Notes: a model not told the origin generated them from the sequence alone. A stretch of DNA of 64,000 nucleotides from Liolophura sinensis (GCF_032854445.1 NC_088297.1:23697127-23761126), one strand, 5' to 3'; shown: positions 1-13,900, counted from the stretch's first letter. A program made the numbers and translations.

Positions 1-19
1 AAGCTTCACACTAGGGAAT

Positions 20-495
20 ATGGTATGCTATATAGGTACGTCATGGCACTCCGCTTTCCTGCACCACTATGGTGTGCTATATAGGTACGTCATATATGGG
101 AAAGTTCGTCAGTAACGTGACACTCTGCTTTCCTGCACCAATATGGCGTGCTATATAGGTACGTCATATATGGGAAAGTTCGTCAGTAACGTGGCACTCC
201 GCTTTCCTGCACCAATATGGCGTGCTATATAGGTATGTCATATATGGGAAAGTTCGTCAGTAACGTGGCAATCCGCTTTCCTGCACCAATATGGCGTGCT
301 ATATAGGTACGTCATATATGGGAAAGTTCGTCAGTAACGTGGCACTCCACTTTCCTGCACCAATATGGTGTGCTATATAGGTACGTCATATATGGGAAAG
401 TTCGTCAGTAACGTGGCACTCCGCTTTCCTGCACCAATATGGTGTGTTATATAGGTATGTCATATGTGGGAAAGTTCGTCAGTAACTTGCCAAAA
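20..495 (+). repeat. 74-bp minisatellite
   Basis: About six copies at exact 74-bp spacing (gctttcctgcacc at 127, 201, 275, 349, 423). The unit includes gggaaagttcgtcagtaac, a SINE-like segment, and the array runs straight into a diverged SINE body (gtaacttgccaaaattcgatgg). Confidence 0.9.
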
Positions 496-735
496 TTCGA
501 TGGTTTATTCCAAGTAAGCCGCTCTCCTCCATCGATAAAACGGATCGCCATCGTATATGAGGAACTGTTTTCAGGTTTGCGTTTAACAACAATCAAGTAT
601 AATTCAATAAAAATCAATACTGCTGCTGAAGTTCACTTTACTCATGCCATTTCTACAGCACATACATAATAGTTTGCAAAGAGTTGTAAAAATACACTTA
701 TTTTTTTACTTTACTGGTGTTTTATCACCTGAAGT
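480..735 (+). other. Diverged SINE-like segment and plain sequence
   Basis: From about 480 to 580 it resembles 6530-6640 (cagtaacttgccaaa, then gccatcgtatatga). The rest shows nothing recognisable. Short open frames here lack coding character. Confidence 0.5.
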
Positions 736-1772
736 AATACCGAGTAATCTTTCAAAAACACACGTAACACCCACTCATCTTCCTAAAACACATGTAATAC
801 TCCTTAATCTTTCTAAAACACATTTAATACCCGGCAATCTTTCTAAAACACATTTAATACCCGGCAATCTTTCTAAAACACATGAAAACCCGCTAATCTT
901 TCTACAACAGATGTAATACCCACCAATCTTTCAAAAACACATTTAACACCTTCATCTTTCTAAAACACATGTAATACCCAGTAATCTTTCTAAAACACAT
1001 GCAATACCCGGCAATCTTTCAAAAACACATTTAACATCCTCACCTTTCTAAAACACATGTAATACCCGGTAATCTGTGTAAAACACACGTAATACCGGGT
1101 AACCTTTCTAAAATACATGTAATACCCGGCAATCTTTCTAAAACACATTTAATACCCGGCAATCTTTCTAAAACACATGAAAACCCGCTAATCTTTCTAC
1201 AACAGATGTAATACCCACCAATCTTTCAAAAACACATTTAACACCTCCATCTTTCTAAAACACATGTAATACCCAGTAATCTTTCTAAAACACATGCAAT
1301 ACCCGGCAATCTTTCAAAAACACATTTAACATCCTCATCTTTCTAAAACACATGTAATACAGGTAATCTGTGTAAAACACACGTAATATCGGGTAACCTT
1401 TGTAAAATACATGTAATACCCACTAATCTTTCTAAAACACATGTAATACCCGGTTATCTTTCTAAATCACATGTAATACCCAGTAATCTTTCTAAATCAT
1501 ATGTAATACCGTCTAATCTTTCAAAAACACTTGTAATACCCTGTTATCTTTCTAAAACACATGTAATATCCGGCAATCTTTCAAAAACACATGTAATACC
1601 CGGTAATCTTTCTAAAACACATGTAATACTTTCTAATCTTTCTATAGCACATAAAATACCCTCCAATCTTTCTAAAACACATGTAATACTTTCTAATCTT
1701 TCTATAGCACATAAAATACCCTCCAATCTTTCTAAAATACATGTAATACCTGGCAATTGTTCTACATCACAT
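735..1772 (+). repeat. 30-bp minisatellite in the intron after exon 21
   Basis: About 35 copies of a unit like aatctttctaaaacacatgt then aatacccggt. Larger blocks are themselves repeated (750-1080 and 1110-1400 share the same variant order), showing segmental duplication within the array. Its end is about 20 bases from the exon 21 donor. Confidence 0.95.
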
Positions 1773-1793
1773 TGTCCACCATGTAGTACTCAC

Positions 1794-1928
1794 TTATGAA
1801 TGGTCTGTACGGCTACGATGGTATTGCTATCGGCAAGAGTGTTCTCCTTACATACTTGACTCCCCTCCCTGTTCACTATGACGATATGAGCCGCTTTGTT
1901 GATGCCCGCTCTTAGCAAGTCATCTAGC
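1794..1928 (-). CDS. KCNT: Slo2 exon 21: RCK2, last exon in window
   Basis: Reads [20 protein letters not shown], then [20 protein letters not shown], then QTIHK, matching [20 protein letters not shown]...YMADAKTIVNVQTMFR. Acceptor TTCCAG, donor GTGAGT; 135 bases. The following intron opens onto a 30-bp minisatellite, and I found no further exon down to position 1. Confidence 0.92.
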
Positions 1929-4900
1929 CTGGAAGACAAACAGCAACGATCTTGGAGATTTCAATCACAAATTGTCTCAAATGTTGTCTGGTCTTCCAGC
2001 AGCCTGCGGATGGTCGTGGGTTTTCCCCCGGGTTCTACTCGGTTTCCTCCTACCATAACGCTGGCCATGGTCATATAAGTGAAATATTCTTGAGTATAGC
2101 TTAAAGCACCACTCAGATAAATAAGTAAATAAATGACGTTTCGTAGAACTTTGTTAAATACACACGCTTAGAACATCCTTTGCGTCTTCCTGGCATATTT
2201 GCTAGCTATTGAATAGTTCTCTTCATGTAATTCCGTCCCAGATTCTTACTTTACATGCTCACTGGTGGTTTGTATTGATCGTTATTTTGGTCCTCCGATT
2301 ACTAACCTGGAATTTCCATTATGACAGGCCATTCGTATACGAATGTCTAAACCACGGCAAAGATTTACTGGTAAATCTTTATCTTCAACGGTTGATAAGA
2401 TATTTTTGAGAGCTGACACTGTGTTGTGACTGCGGCTGTTTTTCGCAATTGTATGAGCATACTAACACTGTGATTTTTCCGAGCATCCAGTAGACCATCG
2501 GGAACTGGGAAATGCTATGAAGGAAGATTGGATCTGGTCTGGAATGAAGCATAAAATATGATATACATGTATACAGGCCAGCTATGCCTGGTAAAGCCCA
2601 AACTGATGTCTGGCCAAGCCCAAGATGATGTCTGGTCGTGTTTATATTTGGCCACATCCATGTAGAGAGCAATACCGTAAAACCTCGTGCCGTGTCGCGT
2701 TAGCTGGAATACCCTTTGGTCAGGACAGAAAGCACCTTTGAATACAACTTGAATATACATATAAAGTCAAATACCTCTGATTGGAATTACTCTCTTTGCA
2801 ATGACTTTCGTGATGACGACTCTCTGCTCTCCAGTGCAAACATGGATCATTAAGCCAATCAGAATTCACTAATCTCGTTATTTTGAAAAGTGGGCATATT
2901 TGAATCTTTTAAAGGTTTCGGCACGAGACTCTAAGGTTAAATGAGACATACATTATTCTACGGGATATTTGCCACCAAGAACTGTATCAATGAAATAAAG
3001 AGGTAACTATACAGGAGATCTTTGGCTAATCTGACAATGAAATAAAGAGACTATTATACAGGAGATCTTGGGCTAATCCGCCAATGAAATAAAGAGACTA
3101 CTATACAGGAGATCTTGGGCTAATCCGCCAATGAAATAAAGAGACTACTATACAGGAGATCTTGGGCTAATCCGCCAATGAAATAAAGAGACTACTATAC
3201 ACGAGATCTTGGGCTAATCCGTCAATGAAATCAAATTTTCTGTATTTACCAGGACTAGCTCAGATTATCGCCATCAAGTTCCATTAAATACATGCATGTG
3301 ACAATTTCCTGGACTATTTATAGTTTTTAAATAACTGGAATTTCAAAACGTTATAATGCGACGCTCTCTCCAGATTGTAGCGGATTTTGATCAGAAACAC
3401 ATAAACAGATGAGGTTGATCATTTATGAATAGTAATTATTTGGGCTATTGTAAAATAACAGCAAAACTTCGAATGGATTTGAGCTAATCGTTTTCTTGTT
3501 AAAAATCTCCGCAATAGCTTGTTCAAGCAATCAACAGAATTTGCAATTACCTATATACAAACTCTTTCTGAAAAATCTTATCTCCATTTCTTTGTAGTTT
3601 TATTAAACGAAGTAAAGGCAAACATGATCACACTTGTGATAAGAAAAACAGCAAAATGAAGTTTATGTCACATGAACTACCAACAACTGTCCAGGAAAAC
3701 AATACGATTTATTATTTTGAAAAATAGTCCTAAGGATTAACATAGGTTTTAAAACATCGTATTCTACGATGGCCTGTTGGGACCACAGGATATCAATGGA
3801 GTCACATCCATATTTTTGCTTCATGTACTTCCCTTCATGGCGAATTCCGCAAATGCATTCAAAAGTCAACCTGGGATTTACTATTTCACATGTATTTTAT
3901 CCTCTTTCTATAAAAGTCAATAATTTCAATGGACATTGTTCATCTGCCACATACTTGACGTTATCCTCTTCCTTGTCTTTAAGTATTTCTCATTTTAAAA
4001 ATGGCAGACAACCAGTAAATTTAACAAACTGTTTCACTGCATCAATGACCTTGGCCAATATACCCATAGTCACGTGGGAGATTCGGGATAATAATAGATT
4101 TCTTCTGGACAATACAGAACAGGCTGAAGGATTATGACACTTTGTTGTGGTACTCACTCATTCTCCAGGAGAAGAATGATTGGGTTGAGTAGCTCCCGCT
4201 GTAAGAAGTTTGACCTCAGCGGGACGATGAAGTTGTAAATACCACTGCTGGGTCTCTCTGCAGCTAAGATGATTAGCTGATTATCCCAGCGACTGTCTCG
4301 GGCGTGTTTGTATGAGCAGTGTTCACAAGTCTGCAGAACAGAAGACAAACTACAGTAGTCCAACACAGAGAAGTAAGATTAGCACATAGAGTTAATTTCC
4401 TTCTGGATCTCAACAATGTGAGAATGACAACCGACTGTTAAAAGCGATCTCACCAATGTGAGAATGACAACCGACTGTTACAAGCGATCTCACCAATGTG
4501 AGAATGACAACCGACTGTTACAAGCGATCTCACCAATGTGAGAATGACAACCGACTGTTACAAGCGATCTCACCAATGTGAGAATGACAACCGACTGTTA
4601 CAAGCGATCTCACCAATGTGAGAATGACAACCGACTGTTACAAGCGATCTCACCAGCAGTGTTCACAGGACTGTTTTATATACAAGACAAACTACATTAT
4701 TCCGACACCTAACCATTCTCACGCACTTGGTAGATTCCTCGTGTTAGTGTTCATTTTCCCTGTGGTCACCATTATATACTTTCATTCCAATAGCAGTTTT
4801 TGTGTACAAATGTGTATTTATTACACCTTTTGCATTTAATTTCAAGGCTAAAGGGAGGATGGAGGAGACAGGGATGGACTCCCTGGCTGAGTGGTTAGCC

Positions 4901-7900
4901 TTCTAGCTATACAAGGATTCAAGAGCTTTTCATCAGTACGGTCACTATGAGTTCAAGGGTCCGGTTTCCTACTACCACAATGCTAGCAGCCGTCGTATCA
5001 GGGAAATATTCCTGAGTACGACGTAAATAAATATATGTATGTATGTATGTATGCTGTGGGTCTAACGCGGTACTTAGCAATTTTTCAGCCATATGACCAC
5101 GAGGGGTCATTACGTGTGTGTACATATACTGTAACTTCTTGTGACAGGGCGAGTTCATAACGCTAAGGTTCTGCCGCCACTGAAGTATCATGCTGAAGAC
5201 ACCAGGCACGACACCCCAACCCAGTCACATGATACTGACTCCGGGTCAACCATGCATTTTCTTTACCCGCGAGGCAGCAACAAATACCATTTTTAAAGTC
5301 TTTGGTATGACCCGATCCGGGTTTGATCCCGGATCTACCGACTTCGAGGCTAAATAAATAAACAGATGCGAAAAACGAGAATTCTGTATTGGCTTAATAT
5401 AATAAACTTCAGATTACTGAATTCAAAGGTAGAGAGGCAAATTTATTTTATCTACAATCTATATTTTCCCCTGGGTCGCTCTTACGTTTAAATGAGGACG
5501 ACAAGCTAATTTTCTCGACAACTCTCCCTGGACGAGGTGTGTTTAAAAGAACACCGTTCACAGGCCTGTAGAATACAAAATGACCCACATCATTCCAGCA
5601 AAGACAGTGGCGTTATATACCGTACAATTTATTTCTCCTGGCTTCCCACTGGTGAGAATGAGAAGCTAATTTTCTCCGCAACCATCCACCGTGCGTGTTT
5701 GAACATCTATGTTCCCAGGTCTTTGGCATACAAGGCAAATTGCATTGTTCTCAACACGTATTCAGAAACAGAGGTAAGCTCATCCCACATAACTGTTATC
5801 CATTTAGGCGTCTCCGTGGAGAAGATGTACAAGCTAGTGTCCAGAGGGAGTGCTTGAATGAGCAGTGTTCATATAGGTCGGTGGTATAGAAGGGAAATTG
5901 CATTATTTTCTACACATTTTCGAAGACAGGGACAAGCAAGTCTATTTGATACAATAAACGATCTTCTGGCTTCTATCAAGTCGAGCTGGATACGCTGGTT
6001 GTACCGGCGGCTGTTCGGGTGCTGTCTGAGGAATCCGTGTTAGCAGCTCTTATTATATATACACCGTATTGACTGCTTCGGTGGCGTAGCAGCTAGAGCC
6101 TCCGCATAGTAGTCTTTTTGTCAGTAGCTCAGACGTTCACGAACCATCCAATTCACTGGCCCAACATACCTTGTTTCTTTCCAACAACAACATCGAAAAG
6201 TAATGACCCCTTCTCTTGATTCTGTCCTTGTTTCGTACTTGGTATATACTTCCTCAGTTTTTTGGTGGTTTGTGTTAAGCATCGTTTTGGGAGTTGGCAT
6301 CTTTAATTATTGACCCGGAACGTTCATTTTGGTTGTCGGTTGGTATACGAATGTCTGTTTGGACGCAGAGAGGACAGGGAAATTGTGTATATGCTGCCCC
6401 CCTCCGACCCCTCATTGTTCACGATGCCTTCGTGCAATAAGTGGTCGACGACGCACCTGCAGTCAATTAGTGCAATGTACCATTGCCTTGTTCTCCACTA
6501 ATATGGTGTGCATAACTGAAAGTCACACACTGAAAGTTCGCCGGTAATTTGCCAAAGGACGGGTGTTTTCTTCAGGCTATCCGGTTTTCGCCAAACACGA
6601 AGCTAGCCGCCATCGAATATTCTTGAATATCACGTTAAAAACCAGTCGTAGGAATAAGTATATATTTCTCTACTTTTACGAACAAAGAGTCTATGTCGAG
6701 CTTATTTCTCTATAAGGAATGAATGATATTTATTTATTTGATTAATGTTTTACGCCATCCTCAAGAATATTTAACTTATACAACGGCGGCCAGCATTATA
6801 GTGGGAGGAAAACGGGCAGAGCCTGGGGAAAACCCACGACCGTCCGCAGGTTGCTGGTAGGCCTTTCCATACACGGCAAGAGAGGAAGCCAGCATGAGCT
6901 GGGCTTGAACTCACAGCGACCGTACTGATGAGAGTTCCTGGGTCATTGCGTCGTGCTGGAGTAGTAACAACTTCGGGCACGGAAAACCAGAGTGGATGAT
7001 AAGCTGCGTATCCCCGTGGCTATCCCGAATGTGTGTAACAGAAAAGCGTGCAATCATCTGCACAATGAAGGTTGATATTCTATAAAAAAAAATCGCGAAC
7101 ATAAATCCCCGCCATTGGGGATGAACCAGCTTCTGGTGTGTGTTAGCACCACTCAGGCAACGCCCCCACCCCAACCCCGAGCACCCACCAACCGTGTGAC
7201 ACAGGCTCTAAAACCTGACACTCACCTGATCCCATCGGAGGCAGCAATCCTGACGTCTGTCCGCCACCAGGTGACATATTGTCTCTTTGGTGCCAATGTA
7301 CATCGACGTCGGAGGAACACCAGTGCACATCCTGTACAAAAAACACACAGCACTGTAAATCATATCAGAAACATATCAACCTTGTGTACCAATGTACATC
7401 GACGTCGGAGGAACACCAGTGCACATCTTGTACAACAAACACACAGCATTGTAAATCATATCAGAGGCATATCAACCTTGTGTACCAATGTACATCGACG
7501 TGGGCGGAACACCAGTGCACATGTTGTACAACAAACACACAGCATTGTAAATCATATCAGAGGCATATCAACCATCTGTACCAATGGACATCGACGTGGG
7601 CGGAACACCAGTGCACATCCTGTACAAAAAACACACAGCACTGTAAATCATATCAGAGGCATATCAACCTTGTGTACCAATGTACGTCGACGTGGGCGGA
7701 ACACCAGTGCACATCCTGTACAACAAACACACAGCATTGTAAATCATATCAGAGGCATATCAACCTCTTGTACCAATGGACATCGACGTGGGCGGAACAC
7801 CAGTGCACATTTTGTACAACAAACACACAGCACTGTAAATCATATCAGAGGCATATCAACCTTGTGTACCAATGGACATCGACGTGAGCGGAACACCAGT

Positions 7901-10900
7901 GCACATCTTGTACAACAAACACACAGCATTGTAAATCATATCAGAAACAGATCAACCTTGTGTAGCATGGTCGAGGGTTAGATATCAGTGCACATCCTGT
8001 ACAACAAACACACAGCACTGTAAATCATATCAGAAACAGATCAACCTTGTGTAGCATGGTCGAGGGTTAGATATCAGTGCACATCCTGTACAATAAACAC
8101 ACTCAATAGCTTGGTAAATATAAAACTCATAGCACACAACTAACATTACTTGACCTTAATTCACTTATTTGTTATCCGCCCGTTTCGGTAAGGGTGAATC
8201 ATACGTCACCACTTGGTCATTATGCAGGTTACCCTTACCCCCCTTGTCCAATGATAAACCTTTCGTTATCTCATCCTATGTCAACGAAAACAATCATTGC
8301 TGGCACCACTTTATCATGGTGTCTTTTCCCTTGTTTGCCGAATGAGGGTAAAATGTGGTCAGCAGCTGGTGAGTACACAGTAGGTACACAGTAGGCCTAG
8401 GATCTTGTTTCATATCAGGGAAAACATTGATCATAAATTGATGATAATGCGTATGTACTCATGCCATTCTTCTCTTATCCCAGCAGAGGGTAAATGATAA
8501 TCAAGGGTCAAGCCTAGGAGTGTGTAAGTTGATACCTTTAAGCATGTACATGAAAAGTTAGAATAGAATACTAAATGAGGTAATCTGAAAGGTGGTCCGA
8601 TTGTACCAGTTTCGTGTAACCATTTGCCACCTATCATACTGTTAATCCCTGCTCTCGTTTTACTCTTTATGCCAAGTTCTTTCAAACTATATACTCCGCG
8701 CTTACCCTTCTTGCCCCATGTCCGGATAAATATTAAGGACACCGTCGCCGTCTCCAGATCTGTCCAACTCCGTCCCCGAATCCTTAACTGAGTCCTCTTG
8801 TCCGTGCAGAAGCGGGTCCTCCACGCCTTCTTCGCATTCATCGCCCTCTGGACCTGTCACGTGGATCACCGGGGCCAAGGGAGACAACTGAAGAGAGTTA
8901 TCCGACATGGAACGTGAGAAGACACTGTCATCCTCATACTCGTTTCCCGACTCTTCTTCCTCTTGGTTAAGGTTCTGTAACTCCAGCGCCATTTGGGCTG
9001 AAATACATACATACAAGATACTGATTTACGAGGGCTGAATTACATAACAGCTACTGATTTATCAGGGCTGAAATACTTCACAGTTGCTGATTTATCAAGG
9101 GTGAAATACCTAACACATGCTGATTTATCAAGGGTGAAATACATAACTACTAATTTATAACAGCTGAAATATATAACACGAGCTGATTTTTCAGGGCTGA
9201 AATACATAACAGCTGCTGATTTATCGCGGCTGAATAAAGTAAGAGCTACTGATGTATGAATGCTGAAGTACTTCACAGCCACTGATTTATGTGCGTGAAA
9301 TTTGTCACAATTACTGATTTACGTCGGTTATACATATCGACTTTTGTACGTTGAGAAACTTTACTAACAGCTCTCCATTTCTGTAAGCTGAAATACATGG
9401 CTATTATTTCTTTACTGCTTCATTCTCACAAATTGTCACGAAATGCGTCTCCAGTAAAATGCCATTAACACAAAATGCACAAAGGATCAAGTAATGCTTT
9501 TCCTACAAATTATACAAGTGTCAGTGTTAGATTTTGCATGCTGATATGTTGTTGTGAACACAGAGTGAGCATATGCAATGGCATGTATTAAAATAAGTGT
9601 GTAGGTGGGCAAGCGATGCATTATCAATCCAGACAGTTACATGCGTATAGAACTAAATGACGTAAATTGACAAGATGCCGAGTTTCATCGGTTACGTGTG
9701 ACCATTTCCCAACTATCACGTTGTCTCTGCTCAGGATTTACTCCCTATGCTGTACGTCTATTACACTGTCGTCGCTGCTCTGGTTTTACTCTCTATGCTC
9801 TACGTCTATCACATTGTCGTCGCTTCTCTGGTTTTACTCTCTATGCTGTATGTCTATCACACTGTCGTCGCTGCTCATGCCTTACTCTCTATACTGTACG
9901 TCTATCACAATGTTGCCGCTGCTCTGATTTTACTCTCTATGCTGCACGTCTATTACAATGTCGTCGCTGCTCTGGTTTTACTCTCTATGCTGTACGGCTA
10001 TCACACTGTCGTCGCTGCTCTGGTTTTAATCTCTATGCTCTACGTCTATCACACTGTCGTCGCTGCTCATGCCTTACTCTCTATACTGTACGTCTATCAC
10101 AATGTTGCCGCTGCTCTGATTTTACTCTCTATGCTGCACGTCTATTACAATGTCGTCGCTGCTCTGGTTTTACTCTCTATGCTGTACGTCTATCACACTA
10201 TCGTCGCTGCTCTGGTTTTACTCTCTATGCTGTACGTCTATCACACTGTCGTCGCTGCTCTGGTTTTATTCTCTATGCTGTACATCTATCACACTGTCGT
10301 CGCTGCTCTCGTTTTATTCTCTATGCAATTGTCTATCATATCATGCATATTGACCACACACATCTCACTATAGTAACAGTACACAACGAAGTGCAGGAGA
10401 ATCGTTCAGAAGTTGTGAAGCATACATACCACCAGCGGTAAATGTTGTATATTGCGTATAGACAGGGCTATAGCGATAGTTGAAAATGGTGATGAATATT
10501 TGATTTGTTAAATCATTAATGAAGAGAGAAGCTGACTGGGAGATTTAGCTCATTGCAGCCGAGTCACAGCTGACCGAATAAAAAGCATTGACATTTGCTG
10601 CAACTGTTAACAATCAGGTCATCTTGCAAAAGACTGTTATACAAAGCCATGCTATGATGCCCGGTAATATGTCTATGGTAAACCGCTTACATTTCTGATG
10701 ACCATCTATACAAAAAACGCAACTCCTTACAGGCTCATGAGTTTGTATAAACAGTCTTTGTCCATAAAAAAGATTCCAGCGACGCATTTCTGTTTTTATG
10801 GCCATCCATTCAAGTCAATGAGTCTGAGTCTTTTAAATCTCTTTGACTAGGAGCCCATTTCCTACTGCTGCCAGTCGCCCCTTGACCTTTCAGGTTAGAG

Positions 10901-13900
10901 GTTCGAATCCATCTCTCTGCGATGAGGCTTAAGCTTTAAACCACGGGGCAGGTGGTTTACTACATGTGCCCAATAACCTGACATCCGTCAAGGAAGCGAA
11001 ACTGTGATAATTTGTCACCAGTAAAACAAGTAATTAAAATACATCAGTTAGATTTAAAGTACCACAATGTGACACCGGTTCTCTGTAGCCACACAAGGGA
11101 ACAAGCGAACTGACAATTTGGAAAGTTTATAAAATGTTGATATAAAAACCTATACCATAACGGGTTAGTTTATTTGGCATGCAATAGTACATTTGTGTCC
11201 GCAGCAACAGACGAGGATGAAGCCAAAGTAAAGGTGATAAATTGCAATTGATTGAAATTTGGTTATAGAGATCTACGTGTTTGTATTAATGAGATATTGC
11301 GCATATTTAGCATAGGCAGTCTTCATTCAATGTTACCACAGAACTAGCTCTCCTCGCACCCCAAGCCTATATACACGTGATCCCTGACCAGCCAACCACA
11401 TTTGTGTAAGACCACAGTTTGACAGGTTGTGGTTCAGGGTACTAACCACGGTGGTTTTCTGTCTGGGAGAAGTGAATATTTTCCACCATTTTTGTTGTAT
11501 GATTCGCCATCACTTTACAGGCTGACCTCAGCATATTTGTATCTGAAAAAACATACACTCCTCTCCTGAAATTCTTTTCCTTAACATTTGGCCCGGATTA
11601 TCTTTCGAGACATACAAATATGCCAAACTAGACATTTTATAACTTTCCAACTTGACGAAGCGATATTTTTACGGATTGAGTTTCATATGATAAATTTGGT
11701 GTCAAAAGCAACATTACACTTGGTATATCTGTCATTTAATTTTGACAAAACTATTTGATTTTCAGACATGATAAATTACACTGCTACAAAAGAAAGTCTT
11801 ATTTGATGGCTAGATGAATTGTGGACTTCGGTGGAACTTGCAAGTAACAACTGAAAGCGTGGAGCACAACATTCAGGTGAAAAACATGTAGAACACAAAT
11901 CTCACGAAAATTAGGTCCAATCAATGCATTGTCACTTGTCGTAAATCGCTCACTATATTTACTTGTGGCTTCTGAAGAGATACTCATACGCCTGTACTTA
12001 TTATTTGCTGTATTGAAACGATTTTGATTGGTACTGAGGTTTGATCTCCCCATACAAAGAAGACGAACCATCTCGGAGGAAGTGCTTGCTTGGATATAGT
12101 TAGCGACAAGTCAGTATAGGGAGGTCTGATTTTAGTGAGAATGTTTACGACACCTATACAAACTAACACATGGGATGTGAAAAAATCCAAACTAACACAT
12201 GGGATAATGTAAAAACGCCTCTCACGCATACAGCACATATTTAACCCATATCTTTGTCCGTGTACATACGATTGATCTCCTCTTTGACTGCCCGAACTTT
12301 GTCCCGGACGACCGGATCTGTGACGATCTTGGAATACTCCTCCTCGGTCACGCTCAGGTAGAAACAGATGTCCGAATCTTTGAGGATGTAGGAGGATCCA
12401 GGGTTAAGCAAGAGACGAGGATCAACGCTTCTACGGTCCTCCACGCCAACTAGAGACACACCGAATCTACGGAGAGGAAAATTGTCACACACGTAAATAA
12501 CTGATGGTAATAGACATGGATGGCAACGTTTACAGTTTTGTCCTAGCTTGAAATAGGATTAAGGAATTTATTTTTGTGCCGTACAAATTTAAATTGCGAT
12601 CTCATCATTACTGTCACTTTGAGACAGCTGCGTTCAAATTCCATTAACTTTCAGTAGGCCTACCAAAAAACCTAACCGTTTAGACGAGATTTTAAAATCT
12701 GAAAATACGATTAAGGATCTTATTCTTGTGACCTATCAATTAAAATTTGGGCCACGTCATCAATGTCATCTTATGATACCTCGGTTAAAGTTTCAACAAC
12801 TTACTGTACCAATAACTGACTGATTTTTAGTTTTCAGTCAAAAATGTTTTTTTGTGTGGAATTGTCCTCATTGTACGTACCGTTGATGACTATCCACCGC
12901 AGCTTCTGTGAACAACCAGCCCTTGTACTGCCGGAAGAAGATGCTGTTGCTGAGCTGAATATGGTAAATCTCATTGCCGGAGTGACGTCCGTAGATCTGC
13001 TGCCACTTCTCCGCTGCTCCCTGACCCTCTCTAGACAACAAGGCAATGTTTCACCAAGACAAAGGCTTATACAAACCAGAAAAGACGCAACCATTCACAG
13101 AAAGCTTAATCTGTCAACGGTATTCCATCAAACACCTTCACCCGAAGTTTCTTAACTTTTACAATGGTTGAATTCTAAATCCACTTTTTTCTTCGTGGTG
13201 AAAAAGACGACACATTGCATAGATATATGAACAGTTGTAATCAAAACTCAACTTTGATACATAGTTTGATTTATGACAATACCTATCATGGTACACGACA
13301 GCATGATACTGATTTTATCCATTCGTCTAAAACATTCCTTGCGTCTTTCCTTCCCTTCGACTTTCCTCTTTGCATAAATCGGTCCTAATTTCGTACTTTG
13401 TATACTTTCATATTTCCATGGTGGTTTTTCCTGTTTTTGGATATTGGTCTTTTTATCATAGACCTGTACCACTCATCATGGCTGACTACTGGTATACGAA
13501 TGTTCGTTTCGACGTCTACTGTAAAGCTTGCTGTTGTTTTTGGAACCTGATGGTGATTCAAGTATACTTACTCTCCCCTGGAGGTGTGCAGAAGCAGTGT
13601 GACGAGGGTAGATAACCCTGGATACAGACAGTTGTTGGCCAGTAGGGCATACTTAAACTCATCTTCACAAACGATGTGCTCTGGAACAACAAATGTGACA
13701 TCACTGTAATTGTCTAGGGAAGCCAATACGTATCACATTTAATTTTAAAAAAAAAAACTGGGTGCAATTAAAGCCTTTTTTTAAATAAAGCAAAACAATA
13801 AACAATTCTTGGTTTGGAACAATCCTTTAAATAATTCAAAGTAATGAACTGTTGTTTTCCAAACACAGAACGGAAATCAGTTCAAGTTATGAGAAAGGAA

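Noticed and set aside
2457-2462. GTATGC as the exon 20 donor
   Set aside because: It leaves phase 0, putting exon 21 into a frame that stops at once; GTTAGT four bases earlier gives the required phase.
7115-7981. 288-codon plus-strand open frame with regular repeats
   Set aside because: It is the 96-bp minisatellite (divisible by three), on the strand opposite the supported channel exon; two plus-strand frames are open at once.
9698-10441. Frames of 208 and 247 codons that look like repeated membrane or Cys-rich proteins
   Set aside because: They are the 48-bp minisatellite read in overlapping frames; the same unit occurs without any frame in other copies of the element.
10850-10925. Functional tRNA gene, from the ggttcgaatcc B box
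   Set aside because: No matching acceptor stem or A box at tRNA spacing; more likely a SINE head remnant.
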